Assembly (NCBI GenBank): GCA_012511095.1
Contig: JAAZGT010000316.1
Location: forward strand, 1-9,514
Origin: Alcaligenaceae bacterium
Lineage (GTDB): Bacteria; Pseudomonadota; Gammaproteobacteria; Burkholderiales; Burkholderiaceae_B
Reading direction: 5' to 3'
Length of the DNA stretch: 9,514 nt
Shown here one piece after another: positions 1 to 5,742 of the stretch. Position 1 is the stretch's first letter. Each line of letters starts with the position of its first letter. The position numbers and the translations under genes were made by a program. Below the pieces are notes generated by a model that was not told the origin of the DNA, made no database searches, and worked only from the letters and a program-made list of their open reading frames with translations.

Positions 1-1
1 C

Positions 2-679
2 ATTGCGGATGAGCGCGTTTTAGCGGCGATTTTGTTGAGCCTGCGTCTTTCGCTCTACGCTACGATTACCAATTTGTTTTTTGGTACCTTGGTGGCTTGG
101 GTTTTAGTGCGTTATGACTTTCCGGGCAAATCTTTGATGAATGCCTTAGTTGATTTACCTTTTGCCTTACCAACAGCGGTAACAGGTATTGCCTTGGCCA
201 CCTTGTACTCACCTAATGGTTGGTTAGGTCAATTTTTTAGTCAGAAAATCGCTTTTACGCCATCGGGTATTTTTCTGGCGCTTGTGGTAGTGAGCTTACC
301 TTTTATTGTGCGTTCAGTGCAGCCAGTCTTAGAGGAATTGCAGCCCGAGCTTGAAGAGGCCTCAGCGAGTTTGGGGGCGAATCGATGGACTACCTTTAGA
401 CGCGTTATTTTACCGGAGCTAAGCCCTGCGTTATTAATGGGTAGCGGCATGATGTTTGCTCGCGCCACAGGCGAATATGGTTCGGTGATTTTTATTGCGG
501 GCAATATTCCGATGGTGTCGGAAATTTTACCAGTGATTATTACCGCCAAATTAGAAATGTTTGATGTGCAGGGGGCGGCCGCAGTGGCCTTATTTATGCT
601 ACTTATTGCCTTTGCTATTTTATTTATTATTAATGCCGCACAATGGCGTATTAGTCGTCGTCTCGAAGGTAGAGCCTAA
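2..679 (+). CDS. cysT: Sulfate/thiosulfate ABC transporter permease CysT (CysU), 5' partial
   Basis: One of the two inner-membrane permeases that form the channel of the sulfate/thiosulfate ABC importer feeding assimilatory sulfur metabolism. The reading frame is open to the window edge, so the start and roughly the first 55-60 residues (compared with about 277 in E. coli CysU, from memory) lie upstream; 225 residues are visible. In fragment numbering, the block DLPFALPTAV at 51-60 is a CysT hallmark. The cytoplasmic EAA loop that docks onto the ATPase runs from EEASASLGA (118-126) to ILPELSPAL (136-144). The segment GEYGSVIFIAGNIP (157-170) is also typical of CysT. Several hydrophobic membrane segments are evident. 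It is followed after 9 nt by cysW, whose Shine-Dalgarno overlaps this stop codon, so the two are almost certainly co-transcribed and translationally linked. Assignment to CysT rather than ModB or another permease rests on these blocks and on the cysW-cysA context. Confidence 0.95.
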   Translation: MADERVLAAILLSLRLSLYATITNLFFGTLVAWVLVRYDFPGKSLMNALVDLPFALPTAVTGIALATLYSPNGWLGQFFSQKIAFTPSGIFLALVVVSLPFIVRSVQPVLEELQPELEEASASLGANRWTTFRRVILPELSPALLMGSGMMFARATGEYGSVIFIAGNIPMVSEILPVIITAKLEMFDVQGAAAVALFMLLIAFAILFIINAAQWRISRRLEGRA

Positions 680-688
680 GGATTTAAA

Positions 689-1660
689 ATGCAGAAGAAT
701 TATCGACATCCGCGTGAGGAATCGCCTTTATTTAAGGGGCTATTAATTGCTATTGCGGTGGGCTTTTTAGCGTTAATGCTAGTCATACCGTTAATCTCCG
801 TATTTTTTGAGGCCTTTAGGCATGGTTGGAATTTATACATCGCCTCCTTAACTGAGCCTGATGCGATGGCAGCGATTAAATTAACCTTATTAACAGCAGC
901 CATTGTGGTGCCCATTAATATTGTGTTTGGAATTGCCATGGCGTGGCTGTTAACGCGTTTCGATTTCCGTGGTAAGCAATGGTTAACTACCTTATTGGAT
1001 CTGCCTTTTGCCGTGTCACCGGTAGTTGCGGGTTTAATGTTTATTTTATTATTTGGTAGTTATAGCTTTTTTGGCGGATGGTTAGAGTCAATTGGGATCC
1101 AAGTGATTTTTGCCGTACCAGGTATTGTGATTGCCACTTTATTTGTGACCTTCCCATTTATTGCGCGTGAGTTAATTCCTTTAATGCAAAGCCAAGGCTC
1201 AAGTGAGGAGCAGGCGGCCTTGGTTTTAGGGGCTTCATCGTGGCAGATGTTTTGGCATGTGACCTTACCGAATATCCGTTGGGCTTTGCTGTACGGCATT
1301 ATTTTGACCAATGCGCGAGCGATGGGTGAATTTGGTGCGGTTTCAGTGGTATCGGGTCATATTCGTGGCCTAACCAATACCTTGCCATTGCACATTGAGG
1401 TCCTATACAACGATTACAATCCCGTCGGTGCCTTTGCCGCCGCGAGTTTATTAGCATTTTTAGCCATCCTTACCTTAATTTTGCAGAACTTATTGAGTTG
1501 GTGGGATAAGCGTAAGCTTAGGCAGGCAGAACTGGGTCGCGAGGAATTGCAATTAGCTAGTAACGACCAAAGCAGTCAGAATCAAGCAACCATCACGCCC
1601 CGCACTAAAAAAACAATAAATAAAGTGTCTGAACTAGGACTAAAAGAGGTGACCGTATGA
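689..1660 (+). CDS. cysW: Sulfate/thiosulfate ABC transporter permease CysW
   Basis: Second membrane permease of the sulfate/thiosulfate importer, pairing with CysT. The ATG start is preceded by TAAGGA (677-682) at 6-nt spacing. Family blocks visible: LLDLPFAVSPVVAGL at 102-116, the EAA loop EEQAALVLGASSW...LP at 173-194, NIRWALLYG at 195-203, and NARAMGEFGAVSVVSGHIRG at 208-227, all nearly as in E. coli CysW. Hydrophobic segments lie near 17-41, 63-89, 105-123, 140-158, 198-207 and 244-270. The protein has 323 residues, against about 291 in E. coli. The excess is a charged, Gln/Ser/Thr/Lys-rich cytoplasmic tail after about residue 275, with no recognised domain. The stop overlaps the cysA start in an ATGA, indicating coupled translation. 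Function is secure; the role of the tail is unknown. Confidence 0.96.
   Translation: MQKNYRHPREESPLFKGLLIAIAVGFLALMLVIPLISVFFEAFRHGWNLYIASLTEPDAMAAIKLTLLTAAIVVPINIVFGIAMAWLLTRFDFRGKQWLTTLLDLPFAVSPVVAGLMFILLFGSYSFFGGWLESIGIQVIFAVPGIVIATLFVTFPFIARELIPLMQSQGSSEEQAALVLGASSWQMFWHVTLPNIRWALLYGIILTNARAMGEFGAVSVVSGHIRGLTNTLPLHIEVLYNDYNPVGAFAAASLLAFLAILTLILQNLLSWWDKRKLRQAELGREELQLASNDQSSQNQATITPRTKKTINKVSELGLKEVTV
1657..1660 (+). other. ATGA start/stop overlap, cysW to cysA
   Basis: The ATG of cysA overlaps the TGA of cysW. This is the usual signature of translational coupling and fits balanced synthesis of permease and ATPase subunits. Confidence 0.9.
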
Positions 1661-2724
1661 GCATCGAAATTAAAAATTTAAATAAAAGTTTTGGCACTTT
1701 TCATGCCTTAAAAAATATTAACCTCCATGTAGAGACAGGGCAGTTAGTTTCTTTATTAGGCCCTTCGGGTTGTGGTAAGACCACGCTGTTACGCATTATT
1801 GCGGGCTTAGAGTTCGCGGATAGTGGTCAGGTGTTTTTAGATGGTCAAGATGTAAGCAATGAGTCAGTACAAAAGCGCAACATTGGTTTTATGTTCCAGC
1901 ATTACGCTTTATTCCGTCATATGAATGTCTTTGACAACGTCGCTTTTGGTCTCAGTGTTTTACCTCGTAGTCAAAGACCCTCTAAAAAAGAGATTCGTGA
2001 GCGAGTGATGCACCTTTTAGAGCTGGTGCAATTACCACACTTGGCTAAAGCCTTTCCGGCGCAACTCTCAGGAGGTCAGCGTCAACGTATAGCTCTAGCG
2101 CGCTCTTTAGCAGTGCAGCCTAAGCTGCTGCTATTAGATGAGCCCTTTGGGGCCTTAGATGCTAAGGTACGTAAGGAGCTACGCCAATGGTTGCGCAATG
2201 TGCATCATGAGTTAGGCGTAACCAGTATCTTAGTGACGCATGACCAAGAAGAAGCTCTAGAGATCTCTGACAATATTGTGCTTATGAACCATGGTGTGAT
2301 TGAGCAAGAAGGGAGTGGTTCAGCCCTTTATCACCAACCACAAACCCCTTTCGTTACGGAGTTCTTAGGTGAGGCCAGCGCCTTTGAGGGGGTGGTTGAG
2401 GGTGCGCAGTGGCGTTTCAATGGCTTTAAATTACCCTTAACCAACGAACAACAGCAACAAGGCATTCATGAGGGTGCCGCCAAAGCCTATGTACGTCCTC
2501 ATCAATGGCGTTTAAGTCGTTCTAATGACGCAGGCGCAATGCTACACGGTTTCTTAAAAGAGGTGCAAGATTTAGGCCCCTTGGTAAGACTGCATGTACT
2601 TGATGAAGAGCAGGCGCAGGCGGTAGATGTCTTTGTGCCACAGCAGATTCAGCAGCAAGCGGCTTATCAAAAGGGTGAGCGAGTTTCTCTTAGTCCAGAA
2701 GCGGTAACCTTATTTAATGCTTAA
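1657..2724 (+). CDS. cysA: Sulfate/thiosulfate import ATP-binding protein CysA
   Basis: Cytoplasmic ATPase that drives sulfate/thiosulfate uptake through the CysT-CysW channel. All ABC motifs are intact: Walker A GPSGCGKT at 35-42, Q-loop Q81, signature LSGGQ at 137-141, Walker B LLLLDEP at 157-163, D-loop ALD at 166-168 and switch His195. The NIGFMFQHYALFRHM stretch (75-89) is characteristic of CysA. The C-terminal portion (about 240-355) corresponds to the TOBE-like regulatory domain, including YVRPHQ at 278-283. Length 355 is close to the usual roughly 350-365. The start is the ATG within the ATGA overlap with cysW, with AGAGGTGA (1645-1652) as ribosome-binding site. No terminator hairpin follows the stop, so the transcript may run on into the downstream leader. 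Confidence 0.96.
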   Translation: MSIEIKNLNKSFGTFHALKNINLHVETGQLVSLLGPSGCGKTTLLRIIAGLEFADSGQVFLDGQDVSNESVQKRNIGFMFQHYALFRHMNVFDNVAFGLSVLPRSQRPSKKEIRERVMHLLELVQLPHLAKAFPAQLSGGQRQRIALARSLAVQPKLLLLDEPFGALDAKVRKELRQWLRNVHHELGVTSILVTHDQEEALEISDNIVLMNHGVIEQEGSGSALYHQPQTPFVTEFLGEASAFEGVVEGAQWRFNGFKLPLTNEQQQQGIHEGAAKAYVRPHQWRLSRSNDAGAMLHGFLKEVQDLGPLVRLHVLDEEQAQAVDVFVPQQIQQQAAYQKGERVSLSPEAVTLFNA

Positions 2725-2762
2725 AGGGTTTGGCTTTTCTAGATAGTAGTTTTTTGGAGACG

Positions 2763-2782
2763 TTACGCTTAGATCAGCGTAA
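2763..2782. repeat. Perfect 7-6-7 inverted repeat in the torD leader (IR1)
   Basis: The arms TTACGCT (2763-2769) and AGCGTAA (2776-2782) are exact reverse complements around a 6-nt centre. It lies between cysA and the chosen start of the TorD-family gene. It could be an operator for a dimeric regulator or an RNA hairpin. No T-run follows on either strand, so it is not an intrinsic terminator. I do not recognise it as a known box such as FNR. One such repeat could arise by chance; its pairing with a second one makes it more notable. Confidence 0.5.
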
Positions 2783-2789
2783 AATAGAA

Positions 2790-2809
2790 ACTTTATTTCA
2801 ATATAAAGT
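2790..2809. repeat. Perfect 7-6-7 inverted repeat in the torD leader (IR2)
   Basis: The arms ACTTTAT (2790-2796) and ATAAAGT (2803-2809) are exact reverse complements around a 6-nt centre. The geometry matches the repeat 7 nt upstream, but the arm sequences differ. It ends 5 nt before the Shine-Dalgarno sequence of the TorD-family gene. It contains TATAAA (2802-2807), a -10-like hexamer without a recognisable -35 partner. An AT-rich hairpin here could affect translation; an operator is the alternative. Confidence 0.5.
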
Positions 2810-2814
2810 CATCC

Positions 2815-2820
2815 AGAGGA
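2815..2820 (+). promoter_or_regulatory. Ribosome-binding site deciding the torD-like start
   Basis: AGAGGA lies 8 nt before the ATG at 2829. The longer in-frame start, TTG at 2730, has only AAAGGG ending 1 nt before it, which is too close to work well. This supports the shorter, 241-residue protein. Confidence 0.7.
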
Positions 2821-2828
2821 CTAAATAT

Positions 2829-3554
2829 ATGTATCCAGAAATTCAAGCTAATTGGACTCCTTTTAATGCGGAGCGGTCCTCTATTTTCGAGTGGTTCTCT
2901 AGTATTTACGCCGATGTGGTTAGTCAAGAGCTATTTGATTTTTATTGCTCTGAGGAGATGATCGGCTTATTGGACTTTTTCGTGGGCTTAGGTTTTGCTG
3001 ATGAGGTGACTCGAGTAATTAAGGCCATTGAGGCGATGGACGGTAGTGAAAAACACCGAATAGCTTTAGCCGAAGACTTTAAAACCCTCTTTTTGACTAA
3101 GAAAGCAGAAACCGTACCGCCTTTGGCTTCAGCGTATTTAGCTACAGAAGATATTGAGTTTTTGCGCAATAACTTGCCCCTATCGGTTTTCCTACAACAC
3201 AATAAACTGCCTTTAAATCCAGATTTTAATGAGGCGGAAGATCATATTTCTGTGTATTTAGCGGCCATTTCGGCTTGGTGTTTAGCCGTGGTAGATGAAA
3301 CAGATCCTAATATTATGAAGTCTGTGGCCCAAGTACAGGGGATGTATTTAGAGGCATCTTTGCTATCTTGGCTCGATGAGTGGGAAGAAGAGGTTAATGA
3401 GATCGAGGGTACTCATTTCGATTTTTATCAATCCATCACCAGTTTGCTATACGCCTTTGTCGAACTTGATGCCTATGTTTTAAGTTATGAAGAGGGTCAA
3501 GAGGAGGAGCAATGGCTGGCTGATACAGAGCCAGGTGGTAGAACCCTTCATTAA
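2829..3554 (+). CDS. TorD/DmsD-family molybdoenzyme maturation chaperone
   Basis: Cytoplasmic chaperone of the TorD family. Members bind the twin-arginine signal peptide or the apo-form of a molybdopterin enzyme (TMAO, DMSO or related reductase) and hold back its export until the cofactor is inserted. No signal peptide or membrane segment is seen, and the composition is mostly helical. Similarity to E. coli TorD includes RIALAEDFKTLFL (78-90), PPLASAY (97-103), NEAEDHISVYLAAIS (134-148) and FDFYQSITSLLYAFVELD (197-214). The family E-P-x-D-H motif appears as EAEDH (135-139), so Glu135, Asp138 and His139 are kept but Pro is replaced by Ala. At 241 residues it exceeds TorD (about 199), mostly in inserts and an acidic C-terminal tail (218-234). 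The start was chosen by the ribosome-binding site and by family homology beginning near residue 10. No molybdoenzyme lies within the window, so the client, and hence the TorD versus DmsD subtype, is undetermined. Confidence 0.85.
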   Translation: MYPEIQANWTPFNAERSSIFEWFSSIYADVVSQELFDFYCSEEMIGLLDFFVGLGFADEVTRVIKAIEAMDGSEKHRIALAEDFKTLFLTKKAETVPPLASAYLATEDIEFLRNNLPLSVFLQHNKLPLNPDFNEAEDHISVYLAAISAWCLAVVDETDPNIMKSVAQVQGMYLEASLLSWLDEWEEEVNEIEGTHFDFYQSITSLLYAFVELDAYVLSYEEGQEEEQWLADTEPGGRTLH

Positions 3555-3623
3555 TCTCGTGGGTGGGTAAAAAGATCCACTGCGTCTTAATTTAATAGAG
3601 CTTGAACTATGATTTTCCTTTGT

Positions 3624-3628
3624 GGGGA
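3624..3628 (+). promoter_or_regulatory. Ribosome-binding site deciding the prepilin peptidase start
   Basis: GGGGA lies 5 nt before the ATG at 3634. The alternative GTG start at 3622 overlaps this element and would add only four residues (MGNY), so the ATG is preferred. Confidence 0.65.
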
Positions 3629-3633
3629 ATTAT

Positions 3634-4281
3634 ATGTTTCAGCTCTATTTTTTTGTCCTTTTAATCGCTTTGCTATTGTATTGCTTTTTACCACGGTATT
3701 TGTTGAGCATTTATAGGCGTTATCGTGGTGATTCGTATTGGTTAGAGGTGCAGCCTTATAAAAAGCATTACCCAAGCTATTGGGTTGTTGTGCTATTTGT
3801 CATCGCTAGCTTAGAGCTATCTGAGCTTAATCTTGGGCAGTTGTTTTACTTGGTCTTTATAAGTTTTTTATTAAGCTTATCTTGGCTTGATCTTAAGTTA
3901 CGAGTTTTGCCTGATGAGCTCGTTTTAACGTTGGCCTTAAGCGGTTTGATGTATCAGTATTTTGTAATTAATGGTAATCTTTTGTTACCCATAGCAATAG
4001 GTGTGACTGGCTTGGCCTATGCTAAGATCCTTGAGAGGTTCATGGTTAGGGTTGGCGATAGCCCATCAGTCAGTGGTATAGGAGCAGGTGATATCAAGTT
4101 AATCCTAGCCTTGGCGTGTTGGTTTGATATTGTGGCTTTGTTCTATTTGCTGGTTATTGCCTGTTCAGTGGCATTGCTGGTGGTGTTATTGCGTAGCATT
4201 TTTTTAAAAGAGGCGACGACTAGTGTCGCTTTTGCTCCTTATTTATCCTTTGCTACTTACATTATGTGGTGGTATGGGTAG
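3634..4281 (+). CDS. pilD: Type IV prepilin peptidase, A24 family, reduced N-terminal domain
   Basis: Inner-membrane aspartic peptidase that removes the leader of type IV prepilins or pseudopilins, needed for pili, type II secretion or DNA uptake. Both catalytic motifs are present: LDLKLRVLPD (85-94) with Asp86, and GIGAGDIKL (148-156) with Asp153, matching the D-x6-LPD and GxGDxK signatures. VAFAPYLSFA (198-207) matches the C-terminal PFGPYLA block of PilD. Hydrophobic segments fill most of the 215 residues. Typical PilD has about 290 residues. The missing part is the cytosolic N-terminal region: no CxxC pairs are present (the only cysteines, Cys17, Cys162 and Cys177, lie in hydrophobic segments), and only a remnant resembling KRYPLVE survives near KKHYPSYW (43-50). 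The zinc-binding N-methylation domain therefore appears lost or eroded. The gene sits 26 nt before coaE, the usual order. No pilB or pilC is adjacent; a TorD-family gene precedes it. Peptidase activity is likely; methyltransferase activity is doubtful. Confidence 0.88.
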   Translation: MFQLYFFVLLIALLLYCFLPRYLLSIYRRYRGDSYWLEVQPYKKHYPSYWVVVLFVIASLELSELNLGQLFYLVFISFLLSLSWLDLKLRVLPDELVLTLALSGLMYQYFVINGNLLLPIAIGVTGLAYAKILERFMVRVGDSPSVSGIGAGDIKLILALACWFDIVALFYLLVIACSVALLVVLLRSIFLKEATTSVAFAPYLSFATYIMWWYG

Positions 4282-4295
4282 TTTGTGAGTAACTC

Positions 4296-4301
4296 GTGAG
4301 G
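4296..4301 (+). promoter_or_regulatory. Ribosome-binding site deciding the coaE start
   Basis: GTGAGG lies 6 nt before the ATG at 4308. The GTG at 4296 is an in-frame alternative start but is itself part of this element. Starting at 4308 gives MRHFQVGLTGGIGSGKS, which aligns with E. coli CoaE from its first residues. Confidence 0.7.
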
Positions 4302-4307
4302 TTTTTA

Positions 4308-4931
4308 ATGAGGCATTTTCAGGTTGGGTTAACTGGTGGTATAGGTTCTGGCAAATCCACAGTCACTAAGCTGTTAGAGTCGCTTGGCGCCACCATTATT
4401 GATGCAGATGCAATTTCTAGAGCCTCTACAGCGAGCGGGGGCGCTGCTATTGCTCCTATAGCCCAAGCCTTTGGCGAGGATATGATTGATGCCAACGGTG
4501 CGTTAGACCGCGCCAAAATGCGCAGTCTCGTATTTAAAGAGGCTGATGCTCGCCATCGTTTAGAGGCTATTGTGCATCCTATAGTACAAGAGCAGATGCG
4601 TCTGCAGGCAGAGCAGGCCACGGGTGTTTATGTGGTTTACGATATTCCTTTATTAATTGAATCCATTGCGCATTATCGACCTAAACTTAATCGTATCTGT
4701 GTGGTTGATTGTGATGAAGCAACTCAAATATCGCGTGTACAATCAAGAGACCAACTCACGGTTGATGAGATTAAGCGAATCATTGCTAGCCAAGCGAGTA
4801 GGGAGTTGAGATTACATCATGCAGATGATGTCATCAATAATGGGGCAGGTGTCGATGTCGCTAAGCTACAGCAACAGGTGCAAGAAAAGCACGAGTTTTG
4901 GTTAGAGTTAAGCAAAAAAAGACCTATTTAA
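4308..4931 (+). CDS. coaE: Dephospho-CoA kinase CoaE
   Basis: Cytoplasmic kinase that phosphorylates the 3'-hydroxyl of dephospho-CoA with ATP, the final step of coenzyme A synthesis. The P-loop GGIGSGKS occupies residues 10-17 (Lys16 contacts phosphate). The DAD motif at 32-34 supplies the catalytic and metal-site acid, and HPIV (90-93), IPLLIE (113-118) and SRDQLT (146-151, lid region) match family blocks. ASRELRLHHADDVINN (163-178) is the conserved C-terminal segment. At 207 residues it is the normal size (E. coli about 206). It lies between the prepilin peptidase gene and zapD, a linkage common in beta- and gammaproteobacteria, with 26-nt and 12-nt gaps that suggest one operon. No anomaly seen. 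Confidence 0.96.
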   Translation: MRHFQVGLTGGIGSGKSTVTKLLESLGATIIDADAISRASTASGGAAIAPIAQAFGEDMIDANGALDRAKMRSLVFKEADARHRLEAIVHPIVQEQMRLQAEQATGVYVVYDIPLLIESIAHYRPKLNRICVVDCDEATQISRVQSRDQLTVDEIKRIIASQASRELRLHHADDVINNGAGVDVAKLQQQVQEKHEFWLELSKKRPI

Positions 4932-4932
4932 T

Positions 4933-4938
4933 AAAGGA
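4933..4938 (+). promoter_or_regulatory. Ribosome-binding site for the GTG start of zapD
   Basis: AAAGGA lies 5 nt before the GTG at 4944 and supports this non-ATG start. The protein then begins MILYEYPF, as expected for ZapD. Confidence 0.7.
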
Positions 4939-4943
4939 TTGTT

Positions 4944-5705
4944 GTGATTTTATATGAATATCCGTTTAGTGAGAAAATCCGCTCTTTTTTGCGTTTAGAG
5001 TATCTCTTTCAGCGTTTATATTTTTTTCATCAAAAGTTTGCCAGCAGTCCCGAAGGTGATGAGGCTTTTTTAGACGCTCTTTTTGATATTGTTGAGGTCT
5101 GTGATCGTGGAGACGCACGCAATACCTTATTGCAAGAGCTAGATAAACAAAAGCATACCCTACAAGAGTACCGCACCTATCCTGATATTGATTTAACAGT
5201 GGTTGATGGTGCCTTAGTTGATCTAAATCGCGTCAGTCGTGAATTACATGATGCGGGTAAAATTGGTCGCGCGGCACGTGAAAGTGAGTGGTTAGCTAAA
5301 ATTAAAACTCGCTTTGTGGTGCCTGGTGGTTTGTCGGGTACCGAGTTCCCAGCCTATTATGGTTGGCTCAATAGTGACCCAGTACAGCGTCAACGGGTGG
5401 TTGATGAGTGGGTAGAGTCTTTTAAACCATTGAGCGATGCAGTTAACCACTTATTGTATTTTATTCGCGGTTCACGTGAGCCCGAATACATCACTACGCC
5501 ACCTAATGGTGTTTATGAGCGCAGTGTTAGGGGGCAGCCTTTTCAGTTGATACGCGTGTGGGTGCCCGAGTCTAGTGGTATCTACCCCGAAATTAGTGCT
5601 AATAAATATGTGAGCTTTGTGCGTTTATACCATTTAAATCAACGTCTTGAGGCACAACAAGTCACGAAGCCAATGAGCTTAAAAATAGCCTTTTGTAATT
5701 TTTAG
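4944..5705 (+). CDS. zapD: Cell division protein ZapD (FtsZ-ring bundling factor)
   Basis: Cytoplasmic division factor that binds the FtsZ C-terminus and bundles protofilaments at the Z-ring. The protein has 253 residues (E. coli about 247). The N-terminal helical part contains YEYPFSEKIRSFLRLEYLF (4-22), VCDRGDARNTLLQELDKQK (52-70) and IGRAARESEWL (107-117). The C-terminal beta-rich part includes VVPGGLSGTEFPAYYGWL (125-142), LIRVWVPE (202-209) and PEISANKY (215-222). These blocks resemble Bordetella-type ZapD more than E. coli ZapD, which supports a betaproteobacterial host. The start is GTG with a good ribosome-binding site. yacG, a frequent downstream partner in this cluster, does not follow; efflux genes begin 37 nt later. 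Confidence 0.94.
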   Translation: MILYEYPFSEKIRSFLRLEYLFQRLYFFHQKFASSPEGDEAFLDALFDIVEVCDRGDARNTLLQELDKQKHTLQEYRTYPDIDLTVVDGALVDLNRVSRELHDAGKIGRAARESEWLAKIKTRFVVPGGLSGTEFPAYYGWLNSDPVQRQRVVDEWVESFKPLSDAVNHLLYFIRGSREPEYITTPPNGVYERSVRGQPFQLIRVWVPESSGIYPEISANKYVSFVRLYHLNQRLEAQQVTKPMSLKIAFCNF

Positions 5706-5742
5706 TTCTAACTAGTTTATTGTTTTTAGATAGGTTTTTTGA

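Noticed and set aside
2730..2828. Longer TTG start giving a 274-residue TorD-family protein
   Set aside because: The putative ribosome-binding site is only 1 nt from the TTG, the extra 33 residues do not resemble TorD, and the ATG at 2829 has AGAGGA at good spacing.
3563..3580. Possible hairpin after the TorD-family gene (GTGGGT with ATCCAC)
   Set aside because: The stem is six pairs including one G-T, and no T-run follows, so it is not convincing as a terminator.
3585..3613. Possible sigma-70 promoter for the prepilin peptidase gene (TATGAT at 3608-3613)
   Set aside because: The -10-like hexamer is fair, but nothing at 16-18 nt upstream resembles TTGACA.
5710..5717. AACTAGTT palindrome between zapD and the adaptor gene
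   Set aside because: An 8-bp self-complementary word with no spacer or flanking symmetry is common by chance in AT-rich DNA.
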